Shown here: positions 34,997 through 44,521 of the stretch, piece after piece
How positions within the stretch are numbered: position 1 is the first letter of the stretch
Layout: each line of letters begins with the position of its first letter
NCBI GenBank assembly: GCA_945907065.1
Contig: CAMDSC010000002.1
Location: 181,382 to 245,381 of the forward strand
Direction of reading: 5' to 3'
DNA: 64,000 nucleotides
Source: Chitinophaga pinensis
Lineage (GTDB): Bacteria; Bacteroidota; Bacteroidia; NS11-12g; UBA9320
Notes under the pieces: model-generated
What the model was told of the DNA's origin: nothing
The model's database searches: none
What the model saw: the letters and a program-made list of their open reading frames with translations, nothing else
Position numbers and translations under genes: made by a program

Positions 34997-36061
34997 CTAA
35001 GGTTTATATTTTGATTTGTTCAAAATATCATCCGAATCTGTTTCTTCTAACAATTGTTGCAAAGTTACATCCGGATTTTTTGCCATATATTTTTTAATTA
35101 TTTGCCAACCTGTAAATGCCCCAATTCTTGGCGCGGTGCCAGCTCCAAAACCTTTGGCTGTGGTAAAAGGACCATCGTTAATAAAATGACGAATTTCATC
35201 CGGTTCGGTTACATACAGAACTTTTGAATCAACCAATGCAGCCCAAATATCACTCTCATTTTGCAATACCCATTTTATTTGCGCAGGAGTATAACCCATT
35301 TTTATACTGTCGCTTGTATAAGGAATCAACGAATTTACCATATACAAAATTTTGCCTTCATAAATCATTTCATCTAACAGTCGGCTACCGTTCCCTAAAG
35401 GTTTTAATTTTTCTTGGCACATCGCTGTTATCAAGTCACGAAGCAAATAGTCTTTACGCATTTTGCGAATTCTGTAGCCTGGAAACTGGTCAGCCAGATT
35501 GAAACTGTGATATGGTTTGTAGTCACTTCCCAAATAAAGATCTAACCCTATCCCCATAATATGTTTGCCTTCAATAACCGGAAAATTAATTCGCAATGGC
35601 GAAATAAAAGTTACAAAATCAGGAATGGTATCTTTAGGAAAATAATACTTATAGCGTTTCATAGCTTCGGTAAGTTCGACTTTAAACGGTTCAAAATTGG
35701 GATAAACCGAATCGACTCTTTGTTTTAATCCCAATCCAAAATCAGGAATAGTGGTAAAATTTCGCATCAAATTGGCGGCAGCTTCTAGGGCTGATTGATT
35801 GGTTTGAGTAATATCACCCATTATTTGATACATATACACAGGATAAAAATCAGGATATTTTTTTTCGAGTGCAGCTATTTCAATGGCATTTTTTGCTCTA
35901 AAAATATCATCATCAAAGCGTTGAAAATTGATAGTTACGTTAATCTTATCGGTATTTATTTCTTGCGATTGGGTATCCGTTTCGCTTGTGCATTGCGAAA
36001 ACAAAAGCGGCATAAGGAATAAATAAAGAATAGCGACTGCTTTGTTAAAATTTTTTATCAT
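34997..36061 (-). CDS. gldB: Gliding motility lipoprotein GldB
   Basis: A 354-residue lipoprotein (lipobox LFSQC, Cys24) of the GldB family. Typical segments are INFQRFDDDIFRAK, the YPDFYPVYMYQIMG stretch, GIGLDLYLGSDY, and the C-terminal PRIGAFTGWQIIKKYMAKNP. In Flavobacterium, GldB is needed for gliding and is encoded near nadE; here nadE lies just across the divergent gene, while gldC is not found. Related proteins are also in non-gliding Bacteroidota, so gliding itself is not proved. Confidence 0.88.
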   Translation of the reverse strand: MIKNFNKAVAILYLFLMPLLFSQCTSETDTQSQEINTDKINVTINFQRFDDDIFRAKNAIEIAALEKKYPDFYPVYMYQIMGDITQTNQSALEAAANLMRNFTTIPDFGLGLKQRVDSVYPNFEPFKVELTEAMKRYKYYFPKDTIPDFVTFISPLRINFPVIEGKHIMGIGLDLYLGSDYKPYHSFNLADQFPGYRIRKMRKDYLLRDLITAMCQEKLKPLGNGSRLLDEMIYEGKILYMVNSLIPYTSDSIKMGYTPAQIKWVLQNESDIWAALVDSKVLYVTEPDEIRHFINDGPFTTAKGFGAGTAPRIGAFTGWQIIKKYMAKNPDVTLQQLLEETDSDDILNKSKYKP

Positions 36062-36078
36062 TTTTGTAGTATCAAACG

Positions 36079-36107
36079 CAAAATTAACTTCAATTATATT
36101 ACCTCAA
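36079..36107 (-). promoter_or_regulatory. Promoter of gldB
   Basis: On the minus strand, TTG (36107-36105), 18 bases, then TAATTTTG (36086-36079) fits the Bacteroidota TTG-N17-23-TAnnTTTG pattern; 17 bases separate it from the ATG. Confidence 0.55.
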
Positions 36108-36125
36108 TTATAAACTTTTAAAACT

Positions 36126-36887
36126 ATGACAAAAAAAAATCTCCTAGCCTTGGTATTAGTAATGGTAACTGCAAGTATTTCTTTTTCGCAAGAAAAAAAA
36201 GATTCGGACAAACGTAAGTACATTTTTGGTTTAAAAACCGGAGCTAACTTTTCGTGGTATAAGGCTGATAGCGGCAATTTATCTGAAGGTGGCTTAAAAA
36301 TGGGATATAGTTATGGGCTAATGGCCGACTATGTTTTTCAACAGAATTATTCTATTTCAGCTGAGTTTTTGGTGAGTGGTATTAACGGAAAGATGAAATT
36401 TAAAGATTCATTAACATATACTAAAAATAGTGTTTCTAAAAAAGTTCCAAATGTGGAATACGAATACACCGTTAAGTATGTTCAAATTCCCTTATCATTT
36501 AAATTTAGAACAAAAGAAATTGGGTCTATTAAATATTTTGCTCAGTTTGGTATTGCTCCTGGTATAAGGATTTCATCAAAAGTTCAAATAAATGGAAATG
36601 GTATGCCTTGGGGCGAAGATGAACGTGCCAATATTAAAACCAATAAAAACTCTGACGAATCATTTGAACCAACTGAATTTGATGACGATATGAGTTTTAT
36701 AAATTTACCACTTCTTATTGGTGCAGGTGTTGAATACAATATAAGTGGCAATACTTCGCTTTATACTAATATTCGTTTTGAAAACGGATTTAATAATATT
36801 CTTAGATCAAAAACCGGAAATGAAACTATTGTGTATAGTAAAAATATAGCTTTATCCGTTGGGGTATTTTTTAAAACAATCGGATGA
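36126..36887 (+). CDS. PorT-like outer-membrane beta-barrel protein
   Basis: A 253-residue protein with a signal peptide (cleavage near ISFSQ) and an eight-strand-type barrel of the OMP_b-brl_2/PorT group. It has FGLKTGANFSWY at the first strand, YVQIPLSFKFR in the middle, and ends LSVGVFFKTIG with alternating residues. It overlaps nadE by four bases (ATGA). Specific function unknown. Confidence 0.78.
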   Translation: MTKKNLLALVLVMVTASISFSQEKKDSDKRKYIFGLKTGANFSWYKADSGNLSEGGLKMGYSYGLMADYVFQQNYSISAEFLVSGINGKMKFKDSLTYTKNSVSKKVPNVEYEYTVKYVQIPLSFKFRTKEIGSIKYFAQFGIAPGIRISSKVQINGNGMPWGEDERANIKTNKNSDESFEPTEFDDDMSFINLPLLIGAGVEYNISGNTSLYTNIRFENGFNNILRSKTGNETIVYSKNIALSVGVFFKTIG

Positions 36888-38518
36888 AAATTGCCATTTG
36901 CCAGCTAAATTATACAGTTGGTGATATTGAAGGAAATACCTTAAAAATTTTAGATGCTTATAACAAGTCAGTAGCCGATGGCGCTGATTTAGCCATCTTT
37001 TCAGAATTGTCTATTTGCGGCTATCCACCTCAGGATTTATTAGATTATCCTCACTTTATTGAAAAATGCGGTCAAGCACTTTCACAGTTGGCCGAAATAA
37101 CTGAAGATACTGCCATGATAGTTGGCTGCCCAGTTTATAGCCAACTTGAGATGGGAAAAAAACTCTACAATTCAGCAATTGTTTTAAGACACGGTAAAAT
37201 TCACGAAGTATTTTCAAAAACACTTTTACCTACCTACAATATTTTTGATGAATACCGCTATTTTGAGCCCAACCATGAATTTAAACTTTTAGAATTTAAT
37301 GGTATAAAGATAGCCATAACAGTTTGCGAAGACCTTTGGGATTTGGATGAACCTAAACTTTATAAAGTTAGTCCAATGGAGCAGTTAAAACCCTTAGGAC
37401 CGGATTTACTTATTAATATTTCAGGCTCACCTTTTAGCTACAAACACATTGAAAACCGTGGTGAACTGATGCGGCAAAATGCTTTAAAATTTGATATTCC
37501 ATTATTTTATGTAAATCAGGTGGGGGCCAATACCGATATACTTTTTGATGGCGGTTCAATGTTTATTAACCGCGACGGAGTAATTGCCGAAGAGCTGGAA
37601 TATTTTAAAGAAGATTATAAACTGGTGAACTGGCAGCCCGATATGAGTTATCAAAGCCATAGCCACAATTATAAAAATGATGACATTGCTCTAATTTACA
37701 ATGCTCTTAAAATGGGTATTGCTGATTATTTTGGTAAATCAGGTTTTAAAAAAGCCATTCTTGGTTTATCGGGCGGATTAGATTCAGCGGTGGTTACCGC
37801 CATTACTGCCGATGCCATTGGGGTTAAAAATGTGTTACCGGTTTTATTACCTTCCAAATTTTCGTCCGACCATTCCATCAATGATTCGGTAGCTTTGTGC
37901 CAAAACCTTGGGATGCATTATGAAACCATAGCTATTAAAGACACCGTTCATTCCTTTGAATCGCTGTTGGAACCATTGTTTAAAAATACCCAACGTGGAG
38001 TAGCCGAAGAAAATATACAGGCCCGAACCCGTGGCAATATTCTGATGGCTTTAAGCAATAAATTTGGGCATATACTACTTAATACCACCAACAAGAGTGA
38101 AGCCGCAGTAGGTTATGGAACCCTTTATGGCGATATGTGTGGTGGAATCTCGGTATTGGGTGATGTTTACAAAACTCAAGTGTATAAACTAGCCCAATAC
38201 ATTAACCGAAATGGTGAAATTATCCCACAAAATATTTTAACAAAACCCCCAAGTGCCGAACTTAGTCCAGGGCAAAAAGACAGTGACAGCTTGCCCGATT
38301 ATGATTTACTAGATAAAATTTTATACCTCTACATCGAAAACCTGTTAGGGCCTGAAGCTATTATTGCCAAAGGATTTGATGCCGCTATTGTAAATAAAAT
38401 AATAAAAATGGTAGACCGCAATGAATATAAGCGATTTCAGGTTCCTCCAATTCTTCGTGTTTCCGACAAGGCTTTTGGGATAGGCCGACAAATGCCGGTG
38501 GTTGGAAGAATAAATTAA
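36884..38518 (+). CDS. nadE: Glutamine-dependent NAD+ synthetase
   Basis: A 544-residue enzyme that amidates nicotinic acid adenine dinucleotide to NAD+. The N-terminal nitrilase-type glutaminase domain (1 to about 260) has its catalytic Cys148 in VCEDLWD. The C-terminal synthetase domain has the pyrophosphatase loop starting at Ser296 (LSGGLDSAVV), and LLNTTNKSEAAVGYGTLYGD. The start overlaps the barrel gene stop. Confidence 0.95.
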   Translation: MKIAICQLNYTVGDIEGNTLKILDAYNKSVADGADLAIFSELSICGYPPQDLLDYPHFIEKCGQALSQLAEITEDTAMIVGCPVYSQLEMGKKLYNSAIVLRHGKIHEVFSKTLLPTYNIFDEYRYFEPNHEFKLLEFNGIKIAITVCEDLWDLDEPKLYKVSPMEQLKPLGPDLLINISGSPFSYKHIENRGELMRQNALKFDIPLFYVNQVGANTDILFDGGSMFINRDGVIAEELEYFKEDYKLVNWQPDMSYQSHSHNYKNDDIALIYNALKMGIADYFGKSGFKKAILGLSGGLDSAVVTAITADAIGVKNVLPVLLPSKFSSDHSINDSVALCQNLGMHYETIAIKDTVHSFESLLEPLFKNTQRGVAEENIQARTRGNILMALSNKFGHILLNTTNKSEAAVGYGTLYGDMCGGISVLGDVYKTQVYKLAQYINRNGEIIPQNILTKPPSAELSPGQKDSDSLPDYDLLDKILYLYIENLLGPEAIIAKGFDAAIVNKIIKMVDRNEYKRFQVPPILRVSDKAFGIGRQMPVVGRIN

Positions 38519-38607
38519 TGGTTAATGATGAATGGTTAGTGGTTAATTAATGTAACCGGATTTTTATTGGATGATGCTTAAGCAAAAAGGATTTTTTTTC
38601 TTTCTAT

Positions 38608-38627
38608 CCGTTGGCTAAAACCAACGG
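38608..38627. repeat. REP-like palindrome CCGTTGG...CCAACGG, copy A
   Basis: A 7-bp stem with a 6-base loop, followed by CAATGGATAATTGCTG. It is the first of several hairpins in the 329-base gap 38519-38847, which holds no gene I can support. Confidence 0.7.
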
Positions 38628-38657
38628 CAATGGATAATTGCTGCAAAGCATCTATTG

Positions 38658-38677
38658 CAGTTCACTTTAGTGAACTG
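38658..38677. repeat. Perfect 9-bp palindrome CAGTTCACT/AGTGAACTG
   Basis: A 9-bp perfect stem with a two-base TT loop. Its CTTTAG centre is shared with the neighbouring TTGGCTTTAGCCAA hairpin (38696-38709). Confidence 0.65.
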
Positions 38678-38695
38678 TAAACAGATGAAAGGCAA

Positions 38696-38709
38696 TTGGC
38701 TTTAGCCAA
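38696..38709. repeat. Short palindrome TTGGCT/AGCCAA
   Basis: A 6-bp stem with a TT loop, resembling the core of copies A and B. Confidence 0.55.
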
Positions 38710-38750
38710 AATATTATGTCACTAAAACAAATTTGAAAAGATTCTTTTTC

Positions 38751-38770
38751 CCGTTGGCTGAAGCCAACGG
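38751..38770. repeat. REP-like palindrome, copy B
   Basis: CCGTTGGCT/AGCCAACGG, a perfect 9-bp stem with a two-base loop, followed by CAACGGATAATTACTG, matching the tail of copy A. Confidence 0.7.
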
Positions 38771-38834
38771 CAACGGATAATTACTGACAAGTATTTAGTG
38801 CAGGTCTATTTACTAAACTGATATAAAAAAATAC

Positions 38835-38842
38835 TACTTTTG
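38835..38842 (+). promoter_or_regulatory. -7 box of coaD
   Basis: TACTTTTG matches TAnnTTTG and ends 5 bases before the coaD ATG. Confidence 0.5.
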
Positions 38843-38847
38843 TCACG

Positions 38848-39327
38848 ATGTCTAATCGTGTAGCAGTTTTTCCGGGAACCTTTGATCCCTTTACCAACGG
38901 GCATTTGGATATTGTTATAAAAGCCTTGAAACTATTTGATGTTGTGATAGTGGCAATTGGACATAATGCTAATAAAAAACATCTTTTCCCTCTGGAAAAA
39001 CGTTTGGAATGGATTAAAAAAATATTTGCAGATGAACCAAAGGTTAAGGTGCATTCTTATTCAGGATTAACCAGTGAATTTTGCAAAAAAAACAATGCTG
39101 ATTTTATTGTTCGCGGCCTTCGAACTATTTATGATTTTGAATATGAAAAGCAAATAGCCCGAGTTAATGAACACCTGAATGAAGGCTTGCTCAACGTTTT
39201 TTTGATAAGTGACGAAAGTGTGAGTTCGGTTAGCAGCACCATCGTTCGCGATTTGATTATTTACAATGGCGATTACAAAAGCTTTATTCCAAAAGAGATT
39301 GTGATAGATGTAGCACCTTTGCAATAG
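38848..39327 (+). CDS. coaD: Phosphopantetheine adenylyltransferase
   Basis: A 159-residue nucleotidyltransferase forming dephospho-CoA from phosphopantetheine and ATP. The N-terminal FPGTFDPFTNGH carries the T/HxGH motif, and the C-terminal SVSSVSSTIVRDL contains the ATP-binding serine/threonine-Arg segment. The C-terminus differs slightly from the family and overlaps the convergent Nudix gene by 44 bases. Confidence 0.93.
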   Translation: MSNRVAVFPGTFDPFTNGHLDIVIKALKLFDVVIVAIGHNANKKHLFPLEKRLEWIKKIFADEPKVKVHSYSGLTSEFCKKNNADFIVRGLRTIYDFEYEKQIARVNEHLNEGLLNVFLISDESVSSVSSTIVRDLIIYNGDYKSFIPKEIVIDVAPLQ

Positions 39328-39886
39328 CCGGATAGGTTTCTAATTTATCAAGGTCCAAAGCTTTAAAATTAACCCAAACAGCTTCCGTAATATTTTCTTC
39401 CAACTGAGGAATTAATTTTTCATCCCCTTCATAGTTCATGCTATACCAATAGGAGGTTTTCAATGCCCAGGCATTTTCAAAAGGATAAACATGGTACGAT
39501 GATTTTAACTTTTTTAGGATACTTACTCCGTGTATTCCACATTCTTCTTCCACCTCGCGGATAGCACCAATTGGCTTGGTTTCGCCAAGTTCAAGCTTGC
39601 CTTTTGGCAAATCCCATTTGCCCAACCGTTTAATCAAAAGCAATTCTCTCTTTTTATTAAACACCAATCCACCGGCTGCCTTGATATGAATAAACTGTTT
39701 TTTTATTTGCTTTAAAATAGTGGACTCCTCTCCTACTATTAGGCCGTTATAATTTTTTGAGTTTAAAAAAAGATCGATAATAAACTTGAGTTGCATAGGG
39801 GTAGGGTTGGTATAAACATTAAAATAGCCTTGCTCCAATTTTTTTGAAATATTAAGTTGGTTTTGTTCGTAAAAAATGGTTTTCAT
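39284..39886 (-). CDS. Nudix hydrolase family protein
   Basis: A 200-residue protein. The Nudix box (GKLELGETKPIGAIREVEEECG, partial quote: RELLLIKRLGKWDLP precedes it) is intact with the REVEEE core. An N-terminal extension of about 70 residues precedes the domain and is typical of a Bacteroidota subgroup. The substrate is unknown; nucleotide diphosphate derivatives are usual. It overlaps coaD at the 3' end and is divergent from pyrE with a 32-base gap. Confidence 0.82.
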   Translation of the reverse strand: MKTIFYEQNQLNISKKLEQGYFNVYTNPTPMQLKFIIDLFLNSKNYNGLIVGEESTILKQIKKQFIHIKAAGGLVFNKKRELLLIKRLGKWDLPKGKLELGETKPIGAIREVEEECGIHGVSILKKLKSSYHVYPFENAWALKTSYWYSMNYEGDEKLIPQLEENITEAVWVNFKALDLDKLETYPAIAKVLHLSQSLLE

Positions 39887-39899
39887 ATGTTAATCTCTG

Positions 39900-39907
39900 T
39901 AAGTTTG
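39900..39907 (+). promoter_or_regulatory. -7 box of pyrE
   Basis: TAAGTTTG matches TAnnTTTG and ends 11 bases before the pyrE ATG. Confidence 0.4.
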
Positions 39908-39918
39908 CGGTTCACACT

Positions 39919-40554
39919 ATGAATTCGGAAGTATCTTCAAAAATAGCCCAATATTTATTGGAAGCCAAAGCAGTAAAATTAAGTCCTGAAACCCCATTCA
40001 CATGGGCTTCAGGCTGGAAATCACCTATTTATTGCGACAATAGAGTTACCCTTTCTTTTCCTCACATTCGCAGTTTTATCAAGCAATCATTAGCTGCCGC
40101 AATTAAAGAACATTTTCCGGATGCCGAAATTTTGGTAGGTGTGGCCACCGCCGGAATAGCCATTGGAGCATTGGCGGCCGATGAACTTAACTTGCCCTAT
40201 GCCTATGCCCGACCAAAGCCCAAAGAGCATGGTTTAAAAAATCAGATTGAAGGCAAAATTGAGCAAGGACAAAAAATTGTAGTGATTGAAGATTTAATCT
40301 CAACCGGCGGCAGCAGCCTCAAGGTGGTAGATTATTTAAGAGAAAACGGTTACCATGTATTAGGAATGGCTGCCATTTTCAGTTATGGGTTTGCCGTGGC
40401 TGATGAAAGCTTTAAAAAAGCCAATTGCCCCTATTTTACGTTAAGTGAATATTCTATTTTGGTTCAAGAAGCTTTAAAATCTGGTTTTGTAACGGAGCTG
40501 CAAATAAGCAGTCTTAGTGAATGGCGCAACAATCCATCTAGTTGGAAACAATAA
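39919..40554 (+). CDS. pyrE: Orotate phosphoribosyltransferase
   Basis: A 211-residue type I phosphoribosyltransferase making OMP from orotate and PRPP. The PRPP-binding motif IVVIEDLISTGGSS is intact, with WASGWKSPIYCDNR near the N-terminus and YARPKPKEHG for the flexible loop. Length is typical. Confidence 0.94.
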   Translation: MNSEVSSKIAQYLLEAKAVKLSPETPFTWASGWKSPIYCDNRVTLSFPHIRSFIKQSLAAAIKEHFPDAEILVGVATAGIAIGALAADELNLPYAYARPKPKEHGLKNQIEGKIEQGQKIVVIEDLISTGGSSLKVVDYLRENGYHVLGMAAIFSYGFAVADESFKKANCPYFTLSEYSILVQEALKSGFVTELQISSLSEWRNNPSSWKQ

Positions 40555-40606
40555 ATTGCTAATTTTATTAATAACCATTTATATTTGACCTCTAATCTAA
40601 AAAAAA

Positions 40607-41116
40607 ATGAATAAAAACCTAAACATCAGTTTTATTAAAAATGTAAATTTTTCAGGCCTTATTACAGGAATCGTTATTGGTGCTGTGGCAGTTTTTGCCG
40701 TTCAACAAATAACGTTTTCAAAAAAATTAGCCGCCAGTGCTTTGCCCGGGCAAAATCAAACAGCATGTGGATTGAGTCAGATGCCAGCAAGCATTACTAT
40801 GTATGGAATAATTGCTACAGAACAAGAATACAATACTGCTATTAGTGCTTATCAACAAGCTCATCCCGCTAATATTGCAGGTGCTACATGGGGAGGTAGT
40901 ATTGGAAAAAATCACTTGATTGCTATTATTAATTCTCTATCGTCAGATGCTACTGAGGTTAATTTTAAATTTATTACCAATACAGGTAATAATAAAACTA
41001 GCTTATTTTTTCAAGGTGGTAGTCTTAATGCTATAACAGGTGAACTTGGTACTTCAAAATTGTATATCAGAACAGGTTCAGCATCCGAAGCATTTTGCCC
41101 TACTCGCTGCAATTAG
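40607..41116 (+). CDS. Hypothetical membrane-anchored protein
   Basis: A 169-residue protein with one N-terminal hydrophobic segment (about 16-36, LITGIVIGAVAVFAVQQ) and a predicted periplasmic part containing two Cys near the C-terminus (FCPTRCN) and one near 54. No family recognised. The protein is rich in Ala, Ser, Thr and Asn. It lies between pyrE and a convergent TPR gene. Confidence 0.55.
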   Translation: MNKNLNISFIKNVNFSGLITGIVIGAVAVFAVQQITFSKKLAASALPGQNQTACGLSQMPASITMYGIIATEQEYNTAISAYQQAHPANIAGATWGGSIGKNHLIAIINSLSSDATEVNFKFITNTGNNKTSLFFQGGSLNAITGELGTSKLYIRTGSASEAFCPTRCN

Positions 41117-41133
41117 AATATTTTTAAAAGAAA

Positions 41134-42156
41134 TCACTTACAATATTTGTTTGAAAATTCTTTAGCAATGTCGCCGCTTTGCATAAATTGGCGGCAGGCA
41201 TCTTCAGTATTACCCAAATTTATTTCCGCTATTCCTAAATTGTAATGCACCAGTTCCTGATCGGGATAGTTTCTTGCTAAAGCTATTGAAAAATCGGATT
41301 TAGCTTTTGCAAAATCTTTATTTTCAAGATAAAAAACCCCCCGATAAAAAAACAATCTGGCATCTTGGTTATTTAATTTTATTGCACTTGTGTAATCCTC
41401 GATGGCAGCACTGTAAATTTCTAAAGCAGCATAAGCTTCGCCTCTTTTCAAAAAAGCAATATAGTTAGTTCGGTCATTTATTAAATAGACATTATAATCT
41501 TCAATGGCTTTTTTATAATTCCCTTTTGAAAAATAATAATGACCACGAGTCAAAAACAATTCAATATTATCAGGGTCAAGACCAATAGCTTTGCTAATAT
41601 CATTTATTGCACCTAAAGTATCTTGCATTCTTAATTTTACATTACTTCGTGTGGCATAATCAGTAGATGTAATAGGTTTAAAATTTAAATATGTTTCTAG
41701 GTCTTTATCGGCCAAATCCAAAAAATTAAGTTTTAAAAGCGTATTGCTTCTTGCTAAATATCCATCAGGATCCTCAGGTTTTGCACTTAAATAACGATTA
41801 AAATCCTTTAAGGCATTGTTATAATCACGGGTTAAATAGTACAAAAATCCACGGTTGAAATAGGCATCCACCAAAGTTGGTTTTAAACTTAATGCACTAT
41901 TAATATCATTATATGCTTCAGGAAATGAAAGCAATTCGCCGTACACAGAACCGCGTCCCAAATAGGCTTCGGCATAATTGGGGTCGATACCAATTGCAGA
42001 AGTATAATCTTTTATAGCGCCCAGCATATTCCCTTCTTCCATTTTATTATTTCCGCTTTGCACCCACTCCGCTGCCGACTGTGCATATCCTGTTTTTACC
42101 AGAAAAATAAGCAGGTTTATAAATATGAGTTTTCTGAACATAGTAATCCTAAACAT
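41134..42156 (-). CDS. Secreted tetratricopeptide-repeat protein
   Basis: A 340-residue protein with a signal peptide (ending GYAQ) and about eight TPR units, shown by repeats of the type A(I/L)xDYTSAIxLDPNYAEAYLGRGSVY. A second ATG at 42141 is an equally good start. TPR proteins scaffold complexes; the partner is unknown. Confidence 0.78.
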   Translation of the reverse strand: MFRITMFRKLIFINLLIFLVKTGYAQSAAEWVQSGNNKMEEGNMLGAIKDYTSAIGIDPNYAEAYLGRGSVYGELLSFPEAYNDINSALSLKPTLVDAYFNRGFLYYLTRDYNNALKDFNRYLSAKPEDPDGYLARSNTLLKLNFLDLADKDLETYLNFKPITSTDYATRSNVKLRMQDTLGAINDISKAIGLDPDNIELFLTRGHYYFSKGNYKKAIEDYNVYLINDRTNYIAFLKRGEAYAALEIYSAAIEDYTSAIKLNNQDARLFFYRGVFYLENKDFAKAKSDFSIALARNYPDQELVHYNLGIAEINLGNTEDACRQFMQSGDIAKEFSNKYCK

Positions 42157-42269
42157 AAAAGAAACAAATCTAAGGCTGAAACGAACCTTTGGTGCCCCAG
42201 GAGTGTTGTGTTATTTCCACACAATACAATCTAATTACATATTATTGTACATTATTTTTAATAGTTAGA

Positions 42270-43013
42270 ATGAGGTCGAAACGCCAAAAATTATTTTTAG
42301 TACTTGGAGGATTTTTTATAATAAACGCAATTGTTGCTGAGTTTATTGGTGTTAAAATTTTTTCATTAGAAGCCACATTGGGATTAGAACAATTTAATAT
42401 TCCACTTTTTGGTTCTCTGTTTTCTTTCAATCTTACTGCTGGTGTTTTACTTTGGCCGGTAGTATTTATTATGACTGATATTATAAACGAACACTTCGGT
42501 GTAAAGGGAGTAAAATTTCTTTCGTGGTTAACTGCTGTCCTTATTGTTTATGCTTTTTTTATGGTGTTCATTGCCATTAGTTTAGTTCCTGCATCATGGT
42601 GGCCGGGTTCTCAGATTGATAATGGAGTGCCAGATATGCAATTGGCATTTAAATCTATTTTTGGCCAGGGCTTATGGATTATAGTAGGTTCGCTCATTTC
42701 ATTTTTAGTTGGCCAAATAATGGATGCCGTTATTTTTCAGAAACTAAAAGCAATATACAGCCATAAAATGCTTTGGTTCAGGGCAACCGTATCTACACTA
42801 ATTTCGCAACTAATTGATAGCTATCTCGTACTTTTTATAGCATTTTATATTGGCAATAATTGGTCGCTGCAAAAAGTGTTAAGCATTGGAACAGGAAATT
42901 ATATTTATAAATTTATCATAGCTTTGGCAATGATACCAGTTTTGTATTTAGTGCATCATTTAATAAATAACTATTTAAAAAATGATGGTGAAGAAAATGT
43001 AATTTCAGATTAG
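42270..43013 (+). CDS. Queuosine precursor transporter (YhhQ/VUT family)
   Basis: About 247 residues with six or seven hydrophobic helices. The reading frame extends upstream to a TTG at 42189, but the ATG at 42270 (MRSKRQKLFLVLGG) gives the usual family start. Motifs VFIMTDIINEHFG and LLWPV match the VUT/YhhQ family, which imports preQ0/preQ1. Its 3' end is 3 bases from the convergent TPR gene. Confidence 0.85.
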   Translation: MRSKRQKLFLVLGGFFIINAIVAEFIGVKIFSLEATLGLEQFNIPLFGSLFSFNLTAGVLLWPVVFIMTDIINEHFGVKGVKFLSWLTAVLIVYAFFMVFIAISLVPASWWPGSQIDNGVPDMQLAFKSIFGQGLWIIVGSLISFLVGQIMDAVIFQKLKAIYSHKMLWFRATVSTLISQLIDSYLVLFIAFYIGNNWSLQKVLSIGTGNYIYKFIIALAMIPVLYLVHHLINNYLKNDGEENVISD

Positions 43014-43016
43014 TTT

Positions 43017-44510
43017 CTATTTTCCAACCCTGCTCAATCCTGCCTTAGCTCTTTGTTCCAAGCTATTTACATACTCTTTATTTTTACCAAAGCTTAAAGA
43101 TTTTTCATAGTATTTTTTAGCATTAACCAAATCGTTTTGTTTCTCATAAATTGTGGCAATTTCAATGCTCGAAGCCATTGCATAATAGTGAGGTAAATTT
43201 TTACCAACTACCATCACTTTTTGAAAATGAGAAATAGCTAAGGAGTTATTTTCCTTCTTTTGATAAATACGGGCTAGGCGATAAATAAACTCAACTCTGT
43301 CTCTTTTTTCTGAATAATTATTTGTTGATTTTCCTTCTAATTCTTTATAGGCTCGGTCATAATATCCTCCATCAAATAATAACCTTGCCCGCAATAAAGA
43401 AACATTAGGAATATATTTGGATGAGGCATTTTTGGCTGCATGCTTATCTTCATCAGTAAATTCATAACCCACTTTAGGAATCTTGGCCATGTATAATTTA
43501 TAATTTGCATAATCACCCACTATTAAATAATGCCAAGCCAATTTTTGAATTGCACTTTTTAAATAATTTCGACCTTTAAAATTAGTAATATACGATAGTA
43601 AATATTTATCAGCATCCTTATCCAAACGGCTAAGTTTACTCACCCCTAATAAATAATCTAAAAAATTAAGCTCCACGAAATCAATTCCTTTAGGTCGATT
43701 ACTCAAAATCCCAATAGCCTCTTCATTGTTGCCGGTTTTAATCAAAAACGAGGACCGCAAATAGGTACTTAACAAATTTGTTTTCCAGTCACTCGTGCAA
43801 GAATTAATTATTTCCCAACCTTTCTTTTCATCATGCAAAACTAAATGATTCAATCCGCCTTGAAATATTTTAGCCTCTAATTTAAAATATTCTAATTCTG
43901 ACCCTTTAGCAACGTTTGCATCACTTATTTTTGAAAGTCTATTCATCCCATTAGTTACTGATGCTTTAACTCCAAACATATTAATTATCCATTTAAACGA
44001 TACGGGAACAGTACCCGAAAAAGTTTCAATAACCCCCCTAATTGTATTATTGGGTAAAAATGAAGGATATTTTATTGAATTATTTTTTAGGATAATATAA
44101 CTATCCCGAATATTAGAACCTGCCTGAAAAAAATTATCAAACTTAGCTTGGGTTATCCCATAATAAAAAAGTAATTGACCTTTAAATAATTGTGTATAGG
44201 CTGATTTTCCTCCATATTTTTCAATACTCTTTATTATTTTAGGGATTGAAATTTGAAGCTTTTTATAACTTTTATCATTTTCATCAATAAAAACTGCAAT
44301 GATTTCGCTTAATCCTTTTAGATAATGAGCAAATGCATTTTGAGGGTTTTTCTCAAGCTCATCAGTAAGTAGTTCATTTGCTTTGGGTAATTTTAAACTA
44401 AAAATATCTTCGAATGCTTGATTACAGTTTTTATTAAATTCAATTTTTGCGTTGGCAGTTGATACAGCCAAACTAAACAAAAGAATAAAACTAAATTTCA
44501 GCTTGAGCAT
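43017..44510 (-). CDS. Secreted TPR-containing protein
   Basis: A 497-residue protein with a signal peptide (ending STANA). A helical-repeat body shows clear TPR units near the C-terminus (RVEFIYRLARIYQKKENNSLAISHFQKV and LVNAKKYYEKSLSFG, quoted in parts). N-terminal repeats are degenerate. Function unknown. Confidence 0.7.
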   Translation of the reverse strand: MLKLKFSFILLFSLAVSTANAKIEFNKNCNQAFEDIFSLKLPKANELLTDELEKNPQNAFAHYLKGLSEIIAVFIDENDKSYKKLQISIPKIIKSIEKYGGKSAYTQLFKGQLLFYYGITQAKFDNFFQAGSNIRDSYIILKNNSIKYPSFLPNNTIRGVIETFSGTVPVSFKWIINMFGVKASVTNGMNRLSKISDANVAKGSELEYFKLEAKIFQGGLNHLVLHDEKKGWEIINSCTSDWKTNLLSTYLRSSFLIKTGNNEEAIGILSNRPKGIDFVELNFLDYLLGVSKLSRLDKDADKYLLSYITNFKGRNYLKSAIQKLAWHYLIVGDYANYKLYMAKIPKVGYEFTDEDKHAAKNASSKYIPNVSLLRARLLFDGGYYDRAYKELEGKSTNNYSEKRDRVEFIYRLARIYQKKENNSLAISHFQKVMVVGKNLPHYYAMASSIEIATIYEKQNDLVNAKKYYEKSLSFGKNKEYVNSLEQRAKAGLSRVGK

Positions 44511-44521
44511 TTTTTAAATAA

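Noticed and set aside
38519..38847. CRISPR array
   Set aside because: The repeats are palindromes of differing sequence without equal spacers, and no cas gene is present.
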